A stretch of 64,000 nucleotides of DNA from the NCBI RefSeq assembly GCF_004116405.1, contig NZ_SDIC01000012.1:95087-159086 (forward strand). Reading direction: 5' to 3'. Positions 41,852-49,924 of this stretch are shown one piece after another. The stretch's first letter is position 1; each line of letters starts with the position of its first letter. The notes under the pieces were generated by a model. That model did not search any database. It was not told the origin of the DNA and worked only from the letters and a program-made list of their open reading frames with translations. This stretch comes from Halegenticoccus tardaugens. Its GTDB lineage: Archaea > Halobacteriota > Halobacteria > Halobacteriales > Haloferacaceae. The translations under genes and the position numbers were made by a program.

Positions 41852-42099
41852 CCATTCCGGCCGCGGCCGCGCTACCCGCCTGGAGGAGTAGCGTCAGCGC
41901 CGCGATCGAAAAGCTGATCGCCCGAGGGTGCGCCCGGATCCGTATTTCGACGGGTCGTTGCATGTACTCACCGGAGCTACCCGGGGGCGATCGCTTTGTT
42001 ATGACCGCCTTACCGACGAGTCGCTCGCATCGCCGTTCGAGAAACGGAGCCGTGCTTCGGAAAGTCGCGCGGTACGCGACGAATACCCACCCGCCAAAC

Positions 42100-42129
42100 T
42101 TATATTCAAATCCGTGATAGACTGATCAC
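42100..42129 (+). promoter_or_regulatory. TATA box and start-site dyad of the DUF7504-type gene
   Basis: TTATAT (42100-42105) lies 26-31 bases before the ATG at 42131. GTGAT-N6-ATCAC (42114-42129) abuts the ATG, over the likely transcription start, a classical place for a repressor. Confidence 0.5.
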
Positions 42130-42130
42130 A

Positions 42131-43081
42131 ATGCCGGACAAAAAACCGACAGGGATCCTCCCCGGCGACGGTCACGCCGCGTCGATGCTTTTCGACGGCG
42201 TCGCCGGGGCGAACCTCCTGTGCACCAGTTTCTCACGCGGCGGTCCCGGGCCGCCGTGCGTCGGTCTGTTCTCGCGGATCGAGCCGCGCAGGCAGAACCT
42301 ACTCGCCGTCGCGTGCGGTAAATCACCGGATGCGTTGATACGTTCGTGGCGGACGACGATCGGCGAGCCGCCGGCCGAAGTCGGCATCGTCAACGTGATC
42401 GCGCGGCCGCGCTCCGCGAGTCGGGCGAGTGCGATCGGGACTCCGCCGGGTCGCGGGCCGGTGACGACCGTCGAATCGATGGACAGCGTCGACGAGATCG
42501 ACGCCTCCGTGGGGGCGTACCTCGACGAGTGGGCGGGCAACGGAAACCGGACGGCGCTCTGTTTCGACTCGCTCACGCCGATGATCCGGGGCGCGGGGAT
42601 CGACGCGACCCGCAGGCTGGTGCTGGCGTTGACGCGGCGGGTCGAGAACGCCGACGCGGTCGCCCACTACCACCTCGATCGCGACGCGCACGAACGGGCG
42701 ACGTTCGACGAACTCCGCTCGTTGTTCGACGCAGTCGTCGACCCGTCCGTCGAGGGCGAGCGCGATTCCGAACGCGAGGACGCCGCGTTCGACGCGCTGG
42801 GCTCGTCGAGACGGCGGGCGGTCGTTCGACATCTCGCCGCCGAGGAGCGGGCGGTCACGCTGTCCGATCTGGCGGAGCGCGTCTCGGACGACGAGCGCGA
42901 GCGCCGCGTGACGGTGCCGACGGATCACTTCGCCCGGGTGTACGTCTCCCTCCAGGTGACCCACCTGCCGAGGCTGGCGGCGGCGGGGATCGTCGCGATC
43001 GACGAGGATCGGCGGACGGTCCGCCTGAATCGGACGGAGCGCGTCGAATCGTGCCTTCGGCGTCTCGGGTGGACGGGGTGA
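42131..43081 (+). CDS. RecA-like (DUF7504-type) regulator with C-terminal DUF7344 winged helix
   Basis: 316 residues. Residues 10-200 resemble the haloarchaeal RecA-superfamily fold lacking a Walker A loop (ANLLCTSFSRGGPG in its place, then RTALCFDSLTPMIRGAGIDA). Residues 215-312 are a DUF7344 wHTH (FDALGSSRRRAVVRHLAAEE, HFARVYVSLQVTHLPRLAAA). It probably binds DNA in a nucleotide-independent way. The stop overlaps the next start (GTGA at 43078). A second DUF7344 protein lies on the other strand at 43512. Confidence 0.75.
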   Translation: MPDKKPTGILPGDGHAASMLFDGVAGANLLCTSFSRGGPGPPCVGLFSRIEPRRQNLLAVACGKSPDALIRSWRTTIGEPPAEVGIVNVIARPRSASRASAIGTPPGRGPVTTVESMDSVDEIDASVGAYLDEWAGNGNRTALCFDSLTPMIRGAGIDATRRLVLALTRRVENADAVAHYHLDRDAHERATFDELRSLFDAVVDPSVEGERDSEREDAAFDALGSSRRRAVVRHLAAEERAVTLSDLAERVSDDERERRVTVPTDHFARVYVSLQVTHLPRLAAAGIVAIDEDRRTVRLNRTERVESCLRRLGWTG

Positions 43082-43476
43082 GAGAGGTCGTGTTCCCGAA
43101 CACCGACGACGGGTTCGAGGCGCGGTTGCGTCGGTTCGTCCTGTGCGCGTTCGCCGACGGCGTCGACGTCGAAGGCGAGTGGCACCTCCCCTACGACGAT
43201 CCGGTCACCCCCGATCTCACGGTCGTCATCACGCAGGTCGAACCGCCGCGCATCGGCGGTCAAGAATCAGTCGACGACGACGGCTTCGGGGAGGAGCTGC
43301 AGCGCTTTCTCCTCAGGGAGTACGGGGAGGAGACGGACATCGAAGGGACGTGGAAGCTCCGGTTCGCCGCCGACGCCGTACCGGGCTGGGACGTCACGGT
43401 GCGCGTCCAGGCGATCGACGTCTCGTTCGAAAACGGGCGCGTGAACGTCAGCCCGGGAAAGAACGACACGCGGTGA
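43078..43476 (+). CDS. Small protein with internal duplication, coupled to DUF7504-type gene
   Basis: 132 residues from GTG at 43078, overlapping the previous stop. Two ~55-residue halves align: GFEARLRRFVLCAFADGVDV with EGEWHLPYDDPVTPDLTVVI, against GFGEELQRFLLREYGEETDI with EGTWKLRFAADAVPGWDVTV. No known family. Haloarchaeal acidic composition supports it as real. The coupling suggests it works with the RecA-like/wHTH protein. Confidence 0.6.
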   Translation: MREVVFPNTDDGFEARLRRFVLCAFADGVDVEGEWHLPYDDPVTPDLTVVITQVEPPRIGGQESVDDDGFGEELQRFLLREYGEETDIEGTWKLRFAADAVPGWDVTVRVQAIDVSFENGRVNVSPGKNDTR

Positions 43477-43511
43477 CGACGCGGCCGTCGACGAGAGAAC
43501 GACGGCGTCGG

Positions 43512-44060
43512 TCAAAGCTGACTGGCTTTTTCGGCGACCGCGACCAAAAGCACCGCCAAAAGCGAACAGAACGAGACGATCGCGGCGACGCCCGATCCGA
43601 ACGGGAACACGCCGAGCCACAGCGCGCCGACGAGGAGAATTCCGACCGCGCTGATCCGGAGGTACGCGTCGCTCGACGGTTCGGTTCGCACCCGTCCCGT
43701 TTCACGGAGGTACTCCCGAACCGCCTCGAAGTTCCGACCGGGAACGATCGCGTTCGTCCCCTCGTCGTGTTCGACGATCTCGGTTTCGACGAGTCGCGGC
43801 ACGTGCGTCTGCTGGAGGGAGACGTAGACGCTCTTGTATCGCTCGCCGGCCGAGCGGCGCTCGTCCGCCTCGACCATCGCGACGTGCTCTGCGGCCGTCT
43901 GGATCGTCATCGGTTCGTCCCGGACTGACAACTGGTGGATCAGTTCGCGTCGTCGATCGTTGCTGAGAACGCCGAACAGTTCGCTCTCCCCGAACCGGTC
44001 GACCGTTCCGGAGGGGCGGTGGTGACGAACGACCCGTCTTCTCAACAATCTTCTTTCCAT
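43512..44060 (-). CDS. DUF7344 winged-helix protein with two C-terminal membrane helices
   Basis: 182 residues from ATG 44060 (GAGGGAGGGT lies just upstream). The wHTH occupies residues 20-120 (LFGVLSNDRRRELIHQLSVR, YKSVYVSLQQTHVPRLVETE). Two helices near the end (AVGILLVGALWLGVFPFG, VAAIVSFCSLLAVLLVAVA) anchor it. This is a membrane-tethered regulator design frequent in haloarchaea. It converges on the gene at 43078. Confidence 0.78.
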   Translation of the reverse strand: MERRLLRRRVVRHHRPSGTVDRFGESELFGVLSNDRRRELIHQLSVRDEPMTIQTAAEHVAMVEADERRSAGERYKSVYVSLQQTHVPRLVETEIVEHDEGTNAIVPGRNFEAVREYLRETGRVRTEPSSDAYLRISAVGILLVGALWLGVFPFGSGVAAIVSFCSLLAVLLVAVAEKASQL

Positions 44061-44232
44061 GACCCTCCCTCGCTCATCCGCCACACCATTGATATGTGGA
44101 CAAGATTGAAAGCGGGCTAAAATAAGCATACTGGGTCCTTTCCACTTCCCTCCGTTTTCGATACATACGGTAGAATTCCGAATGAAACTGGGGAGAACGG
44201 CGAAGACGACGGTCTCGCTCCGTGTCGCTCGG

Positions 44233-45384
44233 TCACGCCACGTTCCGCTCGACCGCGCCGTCGCCGGTGTCGAAGCGGTCGCTCCGAAGCGGTTCGAGGT
44301 CGACGGTCGACGCCTCGCCGTCGAGCGCCAGCTCCGCGACGAGCCGTCCCGTCGCGGGCGCGTGCTGGAAGCCGTGTCCGGAGAAGCCGACGGCGTTTAC
44401 GAACCCGGGGACGGTCTCCTCGACGATCGGGTGGTGGTCGGGCGTCACCGCGTACAGTCCCGCCCAGCCGCGGCGGATCCGCGAGTCCGGTCCGAAGTAG
44501 CCCGCGCAGTCGGCCGCGCGCTCGACGGCCGCGGCGGCCCAGTCGAGGTCGATCGACTCGCGGTATCCGTCGGGATCCTGCGGCGGATCGTCGTCGTCGT
44601 CGAAGTGACCGCCGACGATCGCCGCACCCTCCCGTTCCGGCCGGAAGTACGCGCCCGTGTCGAGGTCGATCGTGAGCGGCGCGTCCTCCGGAACCGGGCG
44701 CTCGGGATCGACAACGAGCGCCCGCCGGCGGCGGGGCGACACCGGAATATCGATCCCGGCCAGTTCGGCCACCCGGGCGGCCCACGGACCTGCCGCGTTG
44801 ACCACGTGCGTCGCGTCGATTCGATCGCCGCCCGCTTCGACGCCGACGACGCGGTCTCCCTCCCTGTGAATCGCCGTCACCGGAGTCTTCGTTCGGATCT
44901 CCGCGCCGGCGTCCCGCGCGGCCCCGGCGAAGCCCTGGAGCGCGAGGTACGGGTCGGCGAAGCCGTCGGTCGGCGAGTACGTCGCCGCGACGTACGCCCC
45001 GTCGCGGAGTTCGGGGCAGTGCCGCGTCGCCTCGTCGGGCGCGAGGACCTCGCTCGGGACGCCGCGCGCCCGCTGCATCGCCGCGCCCTCGCGGAGCGCC
45101 GCCGCCGTCCCCTCCGTCCGCGCGAGGAACAGATACCCCGTCCGGCGGTAGGCGATGTCGACGCCGAAGTCCCGCTCGAACCGCTCCCACACGGGCACGC
45201 TCGCGAGCGAGAGGTCGACGTTGACCGGCGTCGAAAACTGCGCCCGGATGCCGCCCGCCGACCGCGCGGTGCTGCCGCCGCCGATCGATCCCTTCTCGCA
45301 GACGATCACCTCCGCGCCCCGCGCCGCGAGGTGGTAGGCGCTCGACAGTCCGACGATCCCGCCCCCGACGACGACCACGGTCAT
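44233..45384 (-). CDS. FAD-dependent amino acid/sarcosine oxidase family (DAO) enzyme
   Basis: 383 residues. The Rossmann FAD motif is VVVVGGGIVGLSSAYHLAA at residues 3-21, followed by GGSTARSAGGIRAQF and, near the C-terminus, WAGLYAVTPDHHPIVEE with GFSGHGFQHAPATG. It oxidises a secondary or alpha amino acid using FAD; glycine, sarcosine, proline or a related amine is possible. The divergent cyclodeaminase-family gene (45555) suggests shared amino acid catabolism. Confidence 0.87.
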   Translation of the reverse strand: MTVVVVGGGIVGLSSAYHLAARGAEVIVCEKGSIGGGSTARSAGGIRAQFSTPVNVDLSLASVPVWERFERDFGVDIAYRRTGYLFLARTEGTAAALREGAAMQRARGVPSEVLAPDEATRHCPELRDGAYVAATYSPTDGFADPYLALQGFAGAARDAGAEIRTKTPVTAIHREGDRVVGVEAGGDRIDATHVVNAAGPWAARVAELAGIDIPVSPRRRRALVVDPERPVPEDAPLTIDLDTGAYFRPEREGAAIVGGHFDDDDDPPQDPDGYRESIDLDWAAAAVERAADCAGYFGPDSRIRRGWAGLYAVTPDHHPIVEETVPGFVNAVGFSGHGFQHAPATGRLVAELALDGEASTVDLEPLRSDRFDTGDGAVERNVA

Positions 45385-45554
45385 GCCGTGACGTACCAAA
45401 CACCGGGGCAAAACGCTTGCGGGGGTTCGGTCGATCCCCGGCGGATGTCGGCCGCGGACGCCCGTCGGCCGTCGCGTTCGTCGCGGCGGCCGTCGAGTCG
45501 GCCGGATCGAACCGCGAAACATACACCTAACTCGGACGAGCGAGAGCGTCGAGC

Positions 45555-46517
45555 ATGCGCGTGCTTTCCGACTCGGAGATCGACGACCTGCTCGACCTCG
45601 GCGCGCTGCTTCCGGTGGTCGAGTCGGCGTTCGTAAAGCAGGGCCGCGGTGAGGTAGAGCGCCCGGACCGACCGCACTTCCCGGTCGGCGCGGGGATCGA
45701 AGGGGACGAGCCGCTCGGGACCGGCCTCGTGATGCCCGCGTACGTCCACGGCGCGGCGTACTACGCGACGAAGCTCGTGGGCGTCCACGAGGGGAACGGC
45801 GAGCGAGGGCTGCCGACGGTCAACGCGACGATCGCGCTGACGGAGGCGGAAACCGGCCTCCCCGCGGCGTACCTCGCCGGCACGCGGATCACGAACGCCC
45901 GAACGGGCTGCATCGGCGGCCTCGCGGCGAAGCACCTCGCGACCGAACCCCTCCGGGTCGGGATCGTGGGCGCGGGGGCGCAGGCGCGCTGGCAGGCGCG
46001 GGCGATCGCGGCGGCGACCGACGTCGACCGCGTCCGGGTGTACTCGCCGAGCGACTCGCGCGAGGCGTGCGCCGCCGACCTTCGCGCCGCGGGCATCGAC
46101 GCGGAGGCGGTCGGGACGCCCCGGGAGGCGGTCGCCGACGCCACCGTCGTCGTCACCGCGACGACGAGCACCGAGCCGACGTTCCCCGGCGAGGCGCTCG
46201 CGGCGGGGACGCTCGTCGTGGCGGTCGGCGCGTACGCGCCCGAGATGCGGGAGCTCGACGCGACGACCGTCGAGCGCGCGGCGCGGATCTTCGCCGACGT
46301 GCCCGAGGAGGCCGCGACCGTGGGCGACATGGACGGGGTCGAGCCGTCGTCGCTCGTGTCGCTGTCGGACGCGTTCGAGGGGGAGGCGGGAAGACGGCGC
46401 GACGACGAGATCCTCATCGTCGAGTCGGTCGGCTCGGCCGTCCTCGACGCCGCGGCGGCGGAGCACCTCCTGGCGCGCGCCGAGGCGCGCGACGCGGGGA
46501 CGATCGTCGATCTCTGA
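45555..46517 (+). CDS. Ornithine cyclodeaminase/mu-crystallin family protein
   Basis: 320 residues. The NAD(P)-binding turn is RVGIVGAGAQARWQARAIAA near residue 137; the substrate region has YYATKLVGVHEGN and LAGTRITNARTGC. The family includes ornithine cyclodeaminase, archaeal alanine dehydrogenase and ketimine reductases, which the sequence alone cannot separate. It is divergent from the DAO oxidase, 170 bp apart. Confidence 0.88.
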   Translation: MRVLSDSEIDDLLDLGALLPVVESAFVKQGRGEVERPDRPHFPVGAGIEGDEPLGTGLVMPAYVHGAAYYATKLVGVHEGNGERGLPTVNATIALTEAETGLPAAYLAGTRITNARTGCIGGLAAKHLATEPLRVGIVGAGAQARWQARAIAAATDVDRVRVYSPSDSREACAADLRAAGIDAEAVGTPREAVADATVVVTATTSTEPTFPGEALAAGTLVVAVGAYAPEMRELDATTVERAARIFADVPEEAATVGDMDGVEPSSLVSLSDAFEGEAGRRRDDEILIVESVGSAVLDAAAAEHLLARAEARDAGTIVDL

Positions 46518-46599
46518 GCGTCGTCGCCGTCGCGCCACAGCCGCCGGGTTCTACGGCGTCGTTCTCCCACGGTTCCGTCGCAGTCTTACGGTTACCTGA

Positions 46600-46619
46600 A
46601 AATATATCCGGAGATATTT
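46600..46619. promoter_or_regulatory. A+T-rich dyad upstream of parA-like gene
   Basis: AAATAT (46600-46605) and ATATTT (46614-46619) flank ATCCGGAG. It lies 116-135 bases ahead of the start at 46735. Confidence 0.35.
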
Positions 46620-46701
46620 CTGTATACTCACACACGAATATCTGCAGAGGGATCCCGAGACGGATTCGCGGACGGTTCGTCGGGTGCGACCGTCTGACGG
46701 A

Positions 46702-46709
46702 CCTTTATG
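46702..46709 (+). promoter_or_regulatory. TATA box of the parA-like gene
   Basis: CTTTATGT about 26-33 bases ahead of the ATG at 46735, leaderless spacing. Confidence 0.5.
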
Positions 46710-46734
46710 TGTGGTACGTCGGTACATCCCGCGT

Positions 46735-47589
46735 ATGAAACGAGCCGTGACGCTCTGGAGCGAATCCGGCGGTGTGGGGAAGACGACGCTCGCCACGAAC
46801 GCGGGGGCCGCCCTCGGGCGGCGCGGCGCGGACGTGCTGGTCGTCGATCTCGATCCCCAGCTCGGGAGCCTCACCGATCACGTCGGGTTCGGCGAGCTGA
46901 AGACCGGCGACCGGGACCACCTCGGCGACGCGCTGCTCGAAGAAGAGTCGGACCTCGGCGACCTGATCGTCGACGCCGGCGACTTCGACCTCGTCCCGTC
47001 GCACGAGGGGCTGGCGAACATCGAAAGCGAGATGGCCGCCCGGGGGACGAACCTCCGGGAGTTTCGCCTGCGATCCGCGCTGGCGCCGCTGGCGCCCGAG
47101 TACGACTACTTCATCGTCGATCCGCCGGCGACGCTGAACGTGCTCGTCGACAACGCGCTCGTCGCGGCCCGGGACGTCGTGATCCCCATCGAACTCACGC
47201 GGAAGGGGAGCGTCTCGATCGCGGGCCTCGAAGACACCCTCGACAGCATGGAGCGCGGCTTCCGGGCGTTCGACGAGTCGTTCGCGCTCGGCATCCTGGC
47301 GGTCGTCCCGAACGAGGTCGGCGACTCCAACATCTACGCGGACGTCAGGGAGGAACTGGAGGGCGAAGGCAAACCCGTCACCCCGTTCGGCATTCGCAAG
47401 CGCGACGTGCTGAAGGAGGCCTGGCGGAGCCGCACGACGGTCTTCGACTTCGCCGAGCGCGAGGACACCCGCGACCTCCGCCCGTACGAGGAGGACCTCC
47501 TCGACCAGTTCGACGCCGTCGCGCGGATCGTCGAACGCGGAACCGTCGAGGCGGCCGCGGAGTCCGACGCCGAGGGGGTGGCGGCGTGA
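46735..47589 (+). CDS. ParA/MinD-family ATPase with altered Walker A
   Basis: 284 residues. The P-loop is SESGGVGKTTLATNAG at residues 8-23, so the signature lysine of the deviant Walker A (K-G-G-x-x-G-K-T) is replaced by Ser. Walker A' is VLVVDLDPQLGSLTD and Walker B DYFIVDPPATLN. It belongs to the plasmid/chromosome partition and positioning ATPases. The overlapping gene (GTGA at 47586) encodes a likely partner. No parS-type repeats were recognised nearby. Confidence 0.88.
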   Translation: MKRAVTLWSESGGVGKTTLATNAGAALGRRGADVLVVDLDPQLGSLTDHVGFGELKTGDRDHLGDALLEEESDLGDLIVDAGDFDLVPSHEGLANIESEMAARGTNLREFRLRSALAPLAPEYDYFIVDPPATLNVLVDNALVAARDVVIPIELTRKGSVSIAGLEDTLDSMERGFRAFDESFALGILAVVPNEVGDSNIYADVREELEGEGKPVTPFGIRKRDVLKEAWRSRTTVFDFAEREDTRDLRPYEEDLLDQFDAVARIVERGTVEAAAESDAEGVAA

Positions 47590-48002
47590 GCAAAGACGAC
47601 CGGTACGGGGCCGCCGGGGACACGTACGGCGACGCGACGGACGCGTACGGGGACGCCTCGGATCGCGGGCGAAACGGACGGGACGGTCGCGGCGGGCGGG
47701 GCGAGCGAGACCGAAACGGGGAAGGCGGAGAAGACGGGGGACGCGGTCCGTCGGACGGCTTCGACGAACTCCCGTTCATCTTCGCCCGCCGCACCGTCAA
47801 GGCCGACCGGGACGCACTCCCGGTGTACGTCCGCGAGTCGACCGCCGACGACATCGGCGCGCTGGAACGCGAGCTGGACGGCCGCTTCGACGGCGACGAC
47901 GTGATGTCGCTCGACGTTCGCGAGGCGGTCGTCAGAGCCGGTCTCCGGAACGCCGACGACGTCGTCGCCGTGATGGAGGAGTGGGGATACGGGCGGCGGT
48001 AA
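47586..48002 (+). CDS. Putative partner protein of the ParA-like ATPase
   Basis: 138 residues, GTG start overlapping the ParA-like stop by four bases. The first ~55 residues are low-complexity Gly/Asp/Arg (GDATDAYGDASDRGRNGRD). Residues 60-138 are globular (DELPFIFARRTVKADRDALP, VREAVVRAGLRNADDVVAVM), helical and acidic. It is not recognisably ParB, but the position and a disordered basic-polar N-terminus, as in ParB-type ATPase activators, fit an adaptor role. Confidence 0.65.
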   Translation: MSKDDRYGAAGDTYGDATDAYGDASDRGRNGRDGRGGRGERDRNGEGGEDGGRGPSDGFDELPFIFARRTVKADRDALPVYVRESTADDIGALERELDGRFDGDDVMSLDVREAVVRAGLRNADDVVAVMEEWGYGRR

Positions 48003-48053
48003 CGGTCGCGAGCCGCGTTCACCGATCGCCCGGCGGAGACCGACGATCGCCGA

Positions 48054-48650
48054 TCAGCGGCCGAAGTCGTCCGCCGATCCCTCGCGCGTCCCGCCCCGAG
48101 CGACGTCGGCGAACGCGTCGCCGTCGTCGATCTCACGGAGCGCGTCGTCCAGGTCCGCGCGGAGCTCCCTGATGCGACGGCAGAGTTCGACGTACTCGTC
48201 GTGCTCTCGCAGTTCGGCCCCGCTCCGCTCGGATTCGAGCAGCGCCTTCTTCGACGCGAGCGAAAACAGCTCCCGAACGCCCGCGTCGTAGGCGCTCCGG
48301 CGGTGGAGGTTCGAGACGGTCTCGCGTAGCGCCTCCTTCGCGACCGGCTTGACGAGGTAGTCGTCGAACCCCATCTCGATGACGTCGACGTCGGGCTCGA
48401 CGGCCGTCACCATCGCGACGCGACAGTCGAGGTCGCGGTCCCGGACGGCGGCGAGCACGTCGTCGCCAGAAAAACCCGGCATGCGCCTGTCGAGGAGGAC
48501 GACGTCGACGGCCGCGTCGAGCGCGGAGAGCGCGTCGCGGCCGCCGTAAGCGGTTCGAATCCGGCACCCGTCGCTCAGCCACGCGGCGTACAGATCGGCG
48601 AGGTCGGGCTCGTCTTCGACGACGAGCACGAGCGGCGGTTCGTCACTCAT
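48054..48650 (-). CDS. HalX-type response regulator
   Basis: 198 residues. The receiver domain (1-120) has the acidic pocket VVEDEPDLADLY, the phospho-acceptor Asp in VVLLDRRMPGF, Thr in VTAVEPD and Lys in LVKPVAKEAL. A C-terminal HalX helical domain (125-185, AYDAGVRELFSLASKKALLE) follows. It is the output of an unlinked histidine kinase. A perfect 18-bp palindrome lies 51-68 bases upstream of its start. Confidence 0.88.
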   Translation of the reverse strand: MSDEPPLVLVVEDEPDLADLYAAWLSDGCRIRTAYGGRDALSALDAAVDVVLLDRRMPGFSGDDVLAAVRDRDLDCRVAMVTAVEPDVDVIEMGFDDYLVKPVAKEALRETVSNLHRRSAYDAGVRELFSLASKKALLESERSGAELREHDEYVELCRRIRELRADLDDALREIDDGDAFADVARGGTREGSADDFGR

Positions 48651-48700
48651 TTTCGAGTCCCGCGGTCGGGCGATCGCGTTCGACTGCCAGTGTTTTGTAA

Positions 48701-48718
48701 GAGTATATGAATATACTC
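48701..48718. promoter_or_regulatory. 18-bp palindrome upstream of response regulator
   Basis: GAGTATAT-GA-ATATACTC, exact, between the response regulator start (48650) and the TrmB stop (48720). Its right arm, ATATACTC, also occurs at 37382 and 51660. Confidence 0.5.
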
Positions 48719-48719
48719 C

Positions 48720-49823
48720 TTATCTCTCGGTCCCCTCCTCAGGATTCTTTTCCGCCGACAGGATCGTGATCCGCGTCGCTTCGACGTCTTCGAGGACGGC
48801 CCCCCAGCCGCCGACGGAGTACGGGCCGTCGTCCGTTTCGAGTTCGATCGTCACCTGCCCCGCGAGCCGCGAGAGGGGGAGTTCTCCCTCGGACGACGCG
48901 GCGCCGGCGTAGACGACGTCGACGATCCGTCCGTCCAGTTCGACGCGTCGTCCGGACGCGGTTTCGAACCCCTCGACGCGCGCTCGCACCGTCGCGGCCT
49001 CGTCGAGGAGCGGTTCGACTTCGCGGACGCACCGTCGGATGTCCGTGTAGCGGCGCGGCGGCTCGTCGGGGCGCGCGTCGTGGATCGGTTCCCACACCTC
49101 CCAGAGGCAGGTCTGAAAGTACCAGTGGAAGACGTACGTGAGCGTGTAGTCGTCGACGAGCACACCGTAGGAGTTCAGAGAGCGCGCGTGCGGCGCAAAG
49201 CACGTCAGGGTCCGGTCGACCAGCGCGAGAAACGGTGCCGGGAGCGCCCTGTGGCGGACCTCGGTCGCCGCGTCCTCGTACCCCGCCCCGTCGCGAAGGC
49301 TTCGCGTCGGCGTCTCGGGATCGGTGTGCAGCGAGAGGTTCACGATCGCACCGTTCGCGACGGCGACTTCCAGCGCCGGACGGAGTTCGGCGAACTGCTC
49401 GGGCGTCGCCGAAAGTTGCACCTCGTACTGCGCGTCCCGGATGATCGAGGCCGCTCGGTCGAACACCGTCTCGAAGCGCTTGACGATGCTCACCCGGTTC
49501 GCTTCGAGATCCGGCTGCTCCCAGCGGTGTTCGATCTCCTCCGCGGCCGTCGCGAGCCGCTCCGCACGCCCGCGGAGATCGTCAAGCACTACCTCCGGAT
49601 TTCGCGCCCGGGCGCGCAGGCTCCCCTGTTCGAACGTCTCGATGTACCCCTTCCCCTCCAGATCGCGGAGCACGTCGTAGATCCGCGCCTGCGGGACGGT
49701 GCAGGCGTCTGCCAGTTCCGTCGCGCTCGCCGATCCCAGCCGGAGGAGGGTGCTGTACGCGTCGGCCTGGTACGGAGACAACCCCGCCTCTTCGAGGACG
49801 CTCCGGAGCTCCCCGGAATTCAT
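48720..49823 (-). CDS. TrmB-family sugar-sensing transcriptional regulator
   Basis: 367 residues. N-terminal wHTH (LRSVLEEAGLSPYQADAYST, ELADACTVPQARIYDVLRDL), a short coiled coil (60-110), then the TrmB sugar-binding region (115-360) with a PLD-like alpha/beta part. TrmB proteins bind sugars and switch transport or glycolytic genes. ATG at 49823 is used; a GTG precedes it directly. Its targets are not evident here. Confidence 0.86.
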   Translation of the reverse strand: MNSGELRSVLEEAGLSPYQADAYSTLLRLGSASATELADACTVPQARIYDVLRDLEGKGYIETFEQGSLRARARNPEVVLDDLRGRAERLATAAEEIEHRWEQPDLEANRVSIVKRFETVFDRAASIIRDAQYEVQLSATPEQFAELRPALEVAVANGAIVNLSLHTDPETPTRSLRDGAGYEDAATEVRHRALPAPFLALVDRTLTCFAPHARSLNSYGVLVDDYTLTYVFHWYFQTCLWEVWEPIHDARPDEPPRRYTDIRRCVREVEPLLDEAATVRARVEGFETASGRRVELDGRIVDVVYAGAASSEGELPLSRLAGQVTIELETDDGPYSVGGWGAVLEDVEATRITILSAEKNPEEGTER

Positions 49824-49924
49824 CACGATCGTTCGACGGACGCATCGGGTATCAATGTCCGCCCTGAGGCAGAAGGAGCCGCGCCGGGCGCGTCGAGCGG
49901 CGGCGGAGGACCGCGAGGTCGCGG

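Noticed and set aside
41928..42125. 65-codon plus-strand frame before the DUF7504-type gene
   Set aside because: It runs through the TATA box and start-site dyad of that gene, has no recognisable family, and no promoter of its own.
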